From: Bacteroidales bacterium UBA4353
GTDB taxonomy: Bacteria; Bacteroidota; Bacteroidia; Bacteroidales; Paludibacteraceae
Length of the DNA: 9,945 nt
NCBI GenBank assembly: GCA_002394025.1
Contig: DGSV01000044.1
Coordinates: forward strand, 1 to 9,945
Reading direction: 5' to 3'
The notes beneath the pieces are model-generated. The model had not been told where the DNA came from. It made no database searches and saw only the letters and a list, made by a program, of their open reading frames with translations. Positions 1-6,293 of the stretch are shown here, in pieces (positions within the stretch are counted from its first letter, which is position 1; the number at the start of each line of letters is the position of its first letter). Position numbers and translations under genes: made by a program.

Positions 1-70
1 AACCATAACCATAACCGTAACCATAACCGTAGCCATAGCCTCCATAGCCGTAACCATAGCCGTAACCATA
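1..70 (-). repeat. Hexanucleotide repeat encoding a Tyr-Gly tail
   Basis: On the minus strand the unit is TAYGGN, read as Tyr-Gly. Five units, one extra Gly codon (GGA GGC), then six units are visible, and the run continues past the left edge. Units are imperfect, alternating TAT/TAC and GGT/GGC. It lies inside the kinase reading frame, so a gain or loss of a unit changes length by two residues without a frameshift. Tyrosine clusters at this position are the known autophosphorylation sites of BY-kinases. Confidence 0.85.
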
Positions 71-2371
71 ATGGTAACTCTTGCTGTTATAATTATAACG
101 TCCTGAACGTTCATGAGGCAAATCGGAGAACACGATGTAGATGTTTTGCTTTCCATCCTCTTCCATCTGGGCGAGTACCTCACGGCAGAAGTTACGCTGC
201 GTCTTATTGTAGCGCACCACGAAGAGCGTGATATCGGATCTTTCTATAAGAGCATAGGCATCAGTTACAAGACCTATAGGACTGGAGTCTATAACGATAT
301 AATCATACTCACTGCGCAGCTCCTCGAGCAGTTCCACGACTTGGTCGCTACGGATTAGTTCACCCGGGTTTGGCGGTATGGAGCCGGCGTAGATAATATC
401 GAACTCGTATGAAGGATCGTGTTGTATCATCTCTTGCTTACTTATTTCGCCTATAAGGTAGTTAGTAAGACCTTTTTCTATTGATGTTCCCAATTTCTCA
501 TGGATATTAGGTTTACGTATATCCATATCCATGAGTAGTGTCTTCTTTCCAGACATGGCATATAGCGCCGCAAGGTTTGTTGAAAGGTATGTCTTACCAT
601 CGCCTGACTGCGCGGATGTGGTGAGCACCATGATACCTGTCTTGCGCCTTACCACAAATTCTATACGTGTTCGTAATGCACGCAACTGTTCGGCATAACT
701 GCTTCGCGGATGGTCAACAACCTCTGTTGGATTAGAGCCACGGGTGTGACGCACCTGAGCAAGCAATTTATAATGCGACAGGGCTTCTGCCTCACGGGTC
801 GTGCGAACTTTGTTGTTAAGCAGCTCACGAAGTATAACAAACAAGAAGGGTATGATAAGTCCTAAAAGCAGATATTTTGTTCTATTGGCATTTTTGGCAC
901 CGGCATTGGTACATTCAAGGATACGTGCTTTGTCAAGGCGGTCATTGTCAGGTGTATTAGAAGCCTTTTGTATCTCCGACTCGGCACGCTTTTGCAGGAA
1001 GAAGGTGTAGTAGTTATCATCGATGCGGTAGTTACGTTCCAGTGCCACCATTTCCAACTCTTTTTCAGGCAGAGCATTGATGCCGGCACGAACTTCGCTG
1101 AAACGTAATTCAAGATCTTTCTTCTCAATATCCATACTGGCGCGCATACTGCTCAACACCTCAAGTATCGCGACCTTGATATTCTGCATATCAGTGGTGT
1201 ACTTGTCATAGTAGATATTTTTTTCCGAAAGTTCGGCGCGTTTGATCTGCAGGTCATTGAGTTGCGTGACAAGTGTACCTAAGGCTTGCGCATCAAGCCC
1301 CATGGTGCTCGGAGCTATCACCGTACCCTGTTCCATTGTGGTGTTAAGGTAGTTGGTAAGGTATTCGAAATATGTCTCTTTAAGGCGCATTGCCAGACGT
1401 TCTTGGTCGTAGGCATTGACCTTACCGAGCAGTTCTGAGGAATAGCTTTGTATGTCAACTATTTCGTTGCGTTTGCGGAAATCGGTCATGGCGCTCTCTG
1501 ACGAGGCTAGCGACTTACGGATTGTATCAAGTTGCTGGTCAATGAATTGTATTGTTGACTCGGCGACCTTATTTTTTCTCTCAAGGCTCTGCAGCAAATA
1601 TATGTCACAAAGTTTGTCGATGAATTCCTTGTCTCGCTCGGGTGTTTCGCTAACGAGTTGTATTGTGAGAACCGAAGAGCCTTCCGCCACGAAATTCAGC
1701 ACCAACCGCGAACTGAAATCTGCCACTAAGCTCTCTTGGCTGCGAAAACGAAAATATATCGTAGTCTTTTCTGTCATGTACTCGGTAGGCATGAAAAGTC
1801 CTGAGAACAGTCCGCAGTCAAATGTCTGCCCATAGATGGTATTGAATGTCATGGGATTTTTGGTGTCCTCATCGGCAATGCTTACCGTGAGTTGCCCGTT
1901 AGTGCCTATGTCGAGTTTATAGAGGTGTTCATAACCCTCAGGCCTTATCTCGCCAGGCTCAAACACCACGGGAGTATAGCGATAGAGATAAGTATCTTTG
2001 AAACGTCCACGCGATATGTAGTCGGTGCGCATGAAAGGCAGGCTATCCACCACTCGACACATCAAATCGTACGACCCCATCATTATGACTTGGTTGTTGA
2101 CGTTACGGTATCCAACATCCACTCCGAAGCCCTGCATCAAGGCATTAGATGTTTGACTGCCGTATTCATTGATAATCAGCGTTCCTGCGGTGCGATACGT
2201 GGGCACCCATTTACGGTTGCTGTAGAGGGATATGCCGAAAGCTATGGCAAGGCATATCACATAAAGATACCATACGCTCAAGAACTTAAACACCCACTCC
2301 ATCACATCGAACTGAATGCGATCATCTTGGTTTGTGAAGTCCTGATTTTGCACGTTAGTGTCTGTTGCCAT
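1..2371 (-). CDS. Fused polysaccharide chain-length regulator and BY-type tyrosine autokinase (Wzc-like), 3' end outside window
   Basis: This is an inner-membrane polysaccharide co-polymerase joined to a cytoplasmic bacterial tyrosine kinase; such proteins control capsule or exopolysaccharide chain length and export by cycles of autophosphorylation. The frame is open from ATG at 2371 to the left edge (790 codons seen, no stop). In order: a Wzz-type N-terminus with a first membrane helix at about residues 27-47; a long, coiled-coil-rich periplasmic part to about 490, with a GNVR-type segment near 430-510 (PEKELEMVALERNY); a second helix at about 500-520 (YLLLGLIIPFLFVI); then the kinase. Walker A is SGDGKT with Lys593, Walker A' is LLMDMDIRKP (614-617 is MDMD), Walker B is IVIDSSP with Asp695, and PPNPGEL lies between them. 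The visible C-terminus is a Tyr-Gly repeat. It lies 30 bp downstream of the export lipoprotein gene, without a Shine-Dalgarno sequence. Motifs are seen; the pathway role is family knowledge; the exact polymer is unknown. Confidence 0.93.
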   Translation of the reverse strand, partial: MATDTNVQNQDFTNQDDRIQFDVMEWVFKFLSVWYLYVICLAIAFGISLYSNRKWVPTYRTAGTLIINEYGSQTSNALMQGFGVDVGYRNVNNQVIMMGSYDLMCRVVDSLPFMRTDYISRGRFKDTYLYRYTPVVFEPGEIRPEGYEHLYKLDIGTNGQLTVSIADEDTKNPMTFNTIYGQTFDCGLFSGLFMPTEYMTEKTTIYFRFRSQESLVADFSSRLVLNFVAEGSSVLTIQLVSETPERDKEFIDKLCDIYLLQSLERKNKVAESTIQFIDQQLDTIRKSLASSESAMTDFRKRNEIVDIQSYSSELLGKVNAYDQERLAMRLKETYFEYLTNYLNTTMEQGTVIAPSTMGLDAQALGTLVTQLNDLQIKRAELSEKNIYYDKYTTDMQNIKVAILEVLSSMRASMDIEKKDLELRFSEVRAGINALPEKELEMVALERNYRIDDNYYTFFLQKRAESEIQKASNTPDNDRLDKARILECTNAGAKNANRTKYLLLGLIIPFLFVILRELLNNKVRTTREAEALSHYKLLAQVRHTRGSNPTEVVDHPRSSYAEQLRALRTRIEFVVRRKTGIMVLTTSAQSGDGKTYLSTNLAALYAMSGKKTLLMDMDIRKPNIHEKLGTSIEKGLTNYLIGEISKQEMIQHDPSYEFDIIYAGSIPPNPGELIRSDQVVELLEELRSEYDYIVIDSSPIGLVTDAYALIERSDITLFVVRYNKTQRNFCREVLAQMEEDGKQNIYIVFSDLPHERSGRYNYNSKSYHYGYGYGYGYGGYGYGYGYGYGYG

Positions 2372-2401
2372 ATATAATATATACTATTTTTTCAGGTTAT
2401 A

Positions 2402-3163
2402 CTATTTCTTTATCTGGGCATAACTCAACACTGATATCAGCAGCGATAGCGATGATGTTATCAGTCCTATGAAGCCGGCATAGTTGCCGAATTTGAAGAA
2501 ACTGGCGCGCGAACGTTGCACATATATCAAGTCGTTGGGATATATGTAGTAATATTTGGAGTCTATCAGCGTGTTAGGTCGGATGTCAAACTCAAGTACT
2601 TCAGGTTTTTCGTTGAGGTCGGGTTGACGTATTATTCTCACATGGGCTCTATCACCCGGATTCCTCAAGTCGCCGGATAATGCCAGAGCCTCATAAATCG
2701 TAAGGCGGTCACGGTCTATACTATACACGCCGGAATTCATCTCGCCAATTACGGTGAAAGACCTATTGTATAGCGCAAGTTTGACATCGGCATCGCGTAT
2801 TACCTGTCTTAAAGCATCCCGAAGGGCTATCTCGGCCTGAGCCACGGTCATTCCGGCTATCTTGACGGGCTCAACGAAAGGTATGTCAATCGTGCCGTCA
2901 GGATATACGCGGTAGTACATCGTGTTCTGGGCGCTGTTGCCTTGGTTCTCGGAGAGCATCTTAGGCAACTCCTCCTCAAGGGATATGATGCGGAAGATGA
3001 CGTGGTCGTTGATGCGGATGCGGTATTCCTCAAAGGGCACGCTGTCATACACCGGCAGACCTTTGCGCTCCTGCAAAAAACCAACCTGACGGTAGTTATA
3101 GCAGGAACTGAGCCCCACAATGGCAATGAGCACTATCAAATATATTTTCACTACGCTTTTCAT
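2402..3163 (-). CDS. Polysaccharide export lipoprotein, Wza-like (second of a tandem pair)
   Basis: A 253-residue predicted outer-membrane lipoprotein that would form or line the channel exporting capsule or exopolysaccharide. A short signal peptide ends in the lipobox LSSC, giving lipidated Cys21. A Poly_export (PF02563-like) domain follows at about 45-130, with the segment VYPDGTIDIPF (86-96) and a helix rich in Ala and Arg. A soluble SLBB-like segment (FTVIGEMNSGVYS, then LTIYEALALSG) covers about 136-215. A C-terminal hydrophobic helix lies at about 228-249 (YAGFIGLITSSLSLLISV), followed by a Lys-Lys end. Full-length E. coli Wza is longer (about 380 residues), so this is the compact form. 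Its ATG overlaps the stop of the upstream paralogue in an ATGA arrangement, implying translational coupling, and the kinase gene follows after 30 bp. Family assignment is firm; substrate is unknown. Confidence 0.92.
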   Translation of the reverse strand: MKSVVKIYLIVLIAIVGLSSCYNYRQVGFLQERKGLPVYDSVPFEEYRIRINDHVIFRIISLEEELPKMLSENQGNSAQNTMYYRVYPDGTIDIPFVEPVKIAGMTVAQAEIALRDALRQVIRDADVKLALYNRSFTVIGEMNSGVYSIDRDRLTIYEALALSGDLRNPGDRAHVRIIRQPDLNEKPEVLEFDIRPNTLIDSKYYYIYPNDLIYVQRSRASFFKFGNYAGFIGLITSSLSLLISVLSYAQIKK

Positions 3164-3993
3164 TTCTTGAAGGGCTGAACAAGATAGTTATTAACAAAGG
3201 AATATATGAACACTCCGAAACCTATCGTTGACGCTATTGTCGATAGTACAGCCGCGAAACTGTTCATGGCAAACACCTGCTCGTTGAGCATCTGAATGTA
3301 TATGATGTCATCGGGCTGAATGTAGTAGAATTCAGAGTTTATGATATCCGCGGAGCGCAAGTCAAACTTCTTGACTATTGTCTGCCCGTTAGGCAATGTT
3401 CTTATGATCCTGACCTTGGATCTGTCGGCATACTCCTGCGCATTACCTGCCATGGCCAATGCCTCATAAATTGTCACCTTCTCCTTTTGCATGAAGAAGC
3501 GCCCCGTACCGGCACCGCCTATCACGCTAAACTGCCGCTGCGATATAATCACCACCACCGACACCGGATTTATCACCGAACGGAGACGTTCCTCAAGCGC
3601 ATGTTTTGCCTCGCGAGTTGTCAGTCCGACTACCTTGACGGTATCTATCATCGGATAGCGAATACAACCGGCAGTGTCAACACGGTAGGTATATAAATCC
3701 TGATTGCCATAACTTGTGCCGGAATTGTTTAAATAATAATAACTAGCGCTACCACCATTGAAACCATTGAGAACTTTATATGTTTCCTCATTAGTCGTGT
3801 ACACTCGTATGTAAAGTTTATCACCGGGGCGTATGGCATAATCCTCAAAGTCCAACGTATCGGCATACGATGCTATGCCATGACCTGGAGGTTGGAAATA
3901 GTTCACGTGCTTAGCCGTCAGACACGAACCCAACAGCACCGGCACGAGCAGCAGGAAAAGCAGTTTATGATATTGTCGCACGGTATTTCTCAT
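3160..3993 (-). CDS. Polysaccharide export lipoprotein, Wza-like (first of a tandem pair)
   Basis: A 277-residue paralogue of the next gene, likewise a predicted lipoprotein of the envelope export channel. The signal peptide is MRNTVRQYHKLLFLLLVPVL and the lipobox LGSC places the lipidated Cys at 24. The Poly_export domain runs from about 50 to 150 (YAIRPGDKLYIRVY) and carries a Tyr/Asn/Ser/Gly-rich insertion at about 76-101. An SLBB-like segment follows (FSVIGGAGTGRFF, VTIYEALAMAGN, YYIQPDDIIYIQ), then a C-terminal membrane helix at about 246-268. The frame stays open upstream to 4221, but the signal peptide and the promoter at 4003-4033 fix the start at 3993 or, less likely, at GTG 3981, which would give a longer leader and still a signal peptide. 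First gene of the minus-strand operon. Confidence 0.92.
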   Translation of the reverse strand: MRNTVRQYHKLLFLLLVPVLLGSCLTAKHVNYFQPPGHGIASYADTLDFEDYAIRPGDKLYIRVYTTNEETYKVLNGFNGGSASYYYLNNSGTSYGNQDLYTYRVDTAGCIRYPMIDTVKVVGLTTREAKHALEERLRSVINPVSVVVIISQRQFSVIGGAGTGRFFMQKEKVTIYEALAMAGNAQEYADRSKVRIIRTLPNGQTIVKKFDLRSADIINSEFYYIQPDDIIYIQMLNEQVFAMNSFAAVLSTIASTIGFGVFIYSFVNNYLVQPFKK

Positions 3994-4002
3994 ATTATCT
4001 TG

Positions 4003-4033
4003 CAAAGATATCATTTTTTGTTGAAACGACAAA
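4003..4033 (-). promoter_or_regulatory. Bacteroides-type promoter for the export operon
   Basis: Read on the minus strand, TTTG (4033-4030) is followed after 19 bp by TATCTTTG (4010-4003), a full match to the Bacteroides -33 TTTG and -7 TAnnTTTG elements. Transcription should begin a few bases downstream, near 3998-4000. That leaves a leader of only about 5-8 nt before the ATG at 3993, or about 18 nt before GTG 3981. Position and match are seen; activity is inferred. Confidence 0.75.
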
Positions 4034-4057
4034 ATATCAACGCTGATAAAAACGCAT

Positions 4058-4088
4058 TTTGCCATTTGGGAAAAATGTGCTAAATTTG
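4058..4088 (+). promoter_or_regulatory. Bacteroides-type promoter for the glycogen synthase operon
   Basis: TTTG (4058-4061) is followed after 19 bp by TAAATTTG (4081-4088), a full match to the -33 and -7 consensus of Bacteroides housekeeping promoters. The expected transcript starts near 4092, about 20 nt upstream of ATG 4114. This also argues against the in-frame GTG at 4090 as a start, since it would lie upstream of the transcript. Confidence 0.75.
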
Positions 4089-4113
4089 CGTGTTTTTTTG
4101 TAACAGAAATAGT

Positions 4114-5757
4114 ATGACTCAACAGCCCGAATACCTCTTTGAAACAAGTTGGGAAGTGTGTAACCGTGTCGGTGGCATATATGCCGTGCTTTCCACCCGC
4201 GCCGCTTCTATGGTGCGGCAATATGGCGAAAACAATGTCTATTTTTTTGGTCCCGACCTCTGGTCTGCCGATAAGCCCAGTCCTTACTTCACCGAGTCGC
4301 GCTCACTACTGCGCAAGTGGCGCGAAGAAGCACACCAGAGGGGTATTGAGGCGCGTGTCGGACACTGGAATGTACCCGGTAAACCGATAGCCATACTGAT
4401 AAAATTCGGACAGTATTTCGACCGCAAGAACGAGATTTACGGGCATTTTTGGGATAAGTTCGGAGTGGACAGCATAGCCGCCTATGGCGATTACGACGAG
4501 AGCAGCATGTTCGGATACGCCACGGGAGTGGCTATGGAAAGTCTCTATAACTATCTGGGACTCTACGACAAACCTGTTTGTGCGCATTTCAACGAATGGA
4601 TGACGAGTTTCGGACTCTTCTACGTCAAAGAACACCTGCCGCAGGTTGGCACACTATTCACCACTCATGCCACCAGTATAGGACGATCCATTGCCGGCAA
4701 CCAGAAGCCCCTCTACGACTACATGTCAGGCTATGACGGCGACCAGATGGCGCGTGAACTGAATATGGTATCCAAGCACTCAACCGAAAAACAAGCGGCT
4801 CACCATGCCGACTGTTTCACAACGGTGAGCGACATAACAAATATCGAGTGTCGCCAACTACTCGGTAAAGCGGCGGATGTGGTAACACCCAATGGTTTCG
4901 AGAAAGACTTCGTACCACAAGGGCAACAGATGACCACCGCAAGGCGCAAAGCCAGAACACTGCTCAAAAAAGTCGCAGAAAAAGTGCTCGGATATGACAT
5001 CAAGGACAACACTATCTTCGTTGGTACCGGCGGACGCTATGAATACAAGAACAAAGGTCTTGACGTTTTCATGCATGCGCTGCGCAAAGCCTTGGACCAC
5101 AGTCATGAACTCACGCGGGAAATCGTGGCATTCATCCTCGTGCCGGCATGGATTTGGGGACCGCGCAAAGACCTCATAGAAGCACTTGACAACAACACAA
5201 AACTCAACTCATGGAATCGCTTCACTACGCATGAATTGCGAGATTATGAACATGACAATATCATGGGCGCGCAACGTTGGTTCGGACTCAACAACGCTGA
5301 TTACCAAAAGGTCAAGTTTATATTCGTACCAACATACCTCCATGGCGATGATGGTATCTTCAACTGCTCATACTACGACCTGATTGCCGGTCTCGACCTC
5401 ACCATATTTCCCAGCTACTACGAGCCTTGGGGCTACACACCTCTTGAGAGCGCCGCATTTGGCATACCAACGATTACCACTACCCTTGCCGGCTTCGGAC
5501 TTTGGGCTATGCACTATTCGCGAGATGCCGCAAACGGTGTGGGAGTTGTCAACCGTAGCGATAGCAGTTATAACGACACTGTGGACAACATAGCACACAT
5601 GCTCGTGCACTATGCCAATCTGCCCAAAACAACACGCGACGCGGCACGCAAAAAAGCACAGAAGATAAGTGCCTACGCACTATGGAAAAACTTCTTCGCA
5701 TACTATGAAGAAGCATACAAAATAGCACTCGCAGATAAAGTTCACCTGATGCGATAG
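4114..5757 (+). CDS. Glycogen synthase, eukaryotic-type GT3 family
   Basis: A 547-residue cytoplasmic glycosyltransferase predicted to extend alpha-1,4-glucan chains from a nucleotide sugar. It resembles animal and fungal glycogen synthase (GT3) more than bacterial GlgA (GT5). The evidence is the N-terminal signature FETSWEVCNRVGGIYAVL (9-26); HFNEW with His158 and Glu161; TTHATSIGR with His185; GGRYEYKNKG with Arg308 and Lys314, at the same spacing as the sugar-phosphate-binding Arg/Lys of yeast Gsy2; and FPSYYEPWGYTP (432-443) with Glu437, the catalytic ExxG motif. It lacks the long regulatory tails of the roughly 700-residue eukaryotic enzymes. GT3 enzymes use UDP-glucose, and a UDP-glucose-dependent glycogen synthase is known from Prevotella bryantii; donor use here is inferred. 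The start at 4114 fits the N-terminal motif and the promoter. First gene of a coupled operon, ending in TAG that overlaps the next GTG. Confidence 0.93.
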   Translation: MTQQPEYLFETSWEVCNRVGGIYAVLSTRAASMVRQYGENNVYFFGPDLWSADKPSPYFTESRSLLRKWREEAHQRGIEARVGHWNVPGKPIAILIKFGQYFDRKNEIYGHFWDKFGVDSIAAYGDYDESSMFGYATGVAMESLYNYLGLYDKPVCAHFNEWMTSFGLFYVKEHLPQVGTLFTTHATSIGRSIAGNQKPLYDYMSGYDGDQMARELNMVSKHSTEKQAAHHADCFTTVSDITNIECRQLLGKAADVVTPNGFEKDFVPQGQQMTTARRKARTLLKKVAEKVLGYDIKDNTIFVGTGGRYEYKNKGLDVFMHALRKALDHSHELTREIVAFILVPAWIWGPRKDLIEALDNNTKLNSWNRFTTHELRDYEHDNIMGAQRWFGLNNADYQKVKFIFVPTYLHGDDGIFNCSYYDLIAGLDLTIFPSYYEPWGYTPLESAAFGIPTITTTLAGFGLWAMHYSRDAANGVGVVNRSDSSYNDTVDNIAHMLVHYANLPKTTRDAARKKAQKISAYALWKNFFAYYEEAYKIALADKVHLMR

Positions 5758-6293
5758 TGACTATCAGTCAGCAAATACGAGCCATCGCCGTAGCCGACTA
5801 CATAGCCGGGTATCGCGATGTAGAACGTTTTAGAAAACTCTGCCGGCAGTGTCCCCGCTACGGAAAAACATGGCATTGTCCGCCATACGACTTCAGCGTG
5901 GATATCGTACAGCGTTACAGCATAGTACATCTAATAGCCACTCAAGTCACCGAACCTGCTGATATTGACACGGTAATGGATACGGTATGGAAGATTACGC
6001 ACCCCATGCTGATGGATCTTGAAAAACGTTACCCCGATAGCATGGCATTCGGCATGGCATGCCGACTATGCGCCAAACAGCAATGCACACGCGTCAACGG
6101 CGAACCCTGCCGACACCCCGATATGATGCGTCATTCCATAGAATCATTCGGTTTTGACGTTAGCAAAACGCTCAGCGAACTATTCGGCATAACATTGCTA
6201 TGGGGGCGCAACGGACAACAGCCACGGCAATACACATTTCTCACGGCACTATTCACCAACCACGACATCAATATCACACCACTCATCCTATGA
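5757..6293 (+). CDS. DUF2284 family cysteine-rich, putative metal-binding protein
   Basis: A 178-residue predicted cytoplasmic protein of the DUF2284 family, annotated elsewhere as putative metal-binding; no reaction is established. Seven cysteines stand in two clusters. The first is CRQCPRYGKTWHCPPYDF (Cys29, Cys32, Cys41). The second is ACRLCAKQQC plus GEPCRHP (Cys102, 105, 110, 118). The pattern suggests an iron-sulfur or other metal site (inference). No signal peptide or membrane helix is seen. The start is GTG at 5757, sharing its G with the TAG stop of the glycogen synthase gene (TAGTG); no ATG exists upstream in this frame. The 3' end overlaps the ABC transporter start in ATGA. Both overlaps imply translational coupling with its neighbours, but a shared biochemical role is not evident. 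Confidence 0.85.
   Translation: MTISQQIRAIAVADYIAGYRDVERFRKLCRQCPRYGKTWHCPPYDFSVDIVQRYSIVHLIATQVTEPADIDTVMDTVWKITHPMLMDLEKRYPDSMAFGMACRLCAKQQCTRVNGEPCRHPDMMRHSIESFGFDVSKTLSELFGITLLWGRNGQQPRQYTFLTALFTNHDINITPLIL

Noticed and set aside
1..70. Short repeats as a CRISPR array or non-coding satellite
   Set aside because: Units are 6 bp without spacers and are in frame with the kinase as Tyr-Gly codons.
1892..2377. 161-codon plus-strand open frame
   Set aside because: It lies antisense within the kinase gene, whose opposite frame carries clear motifs; no family features are seen.
4090..4113. GTG at 4090 as the glycogen synthase start
   Set aside because: It lies just after the -7 element and at or upstream of the expected transcript start; the family signature begins close after ATG 4114.
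3994..4221. N-terminal extension of the first export lipoprotein to 4221 or to ATG 4014
   Set aside because: Both starts lie upstream of the -7 element and would bury the signal peptide and lipobox inside the protein.
6200..6289. N-terminal extension of the ABC exporter to 6200
   Set aside because: It overlaps the DUF2284 coding end; its His/Thr-rich translation is unlike exporters, and ATG 6290 gives a normal 610-residue protein.
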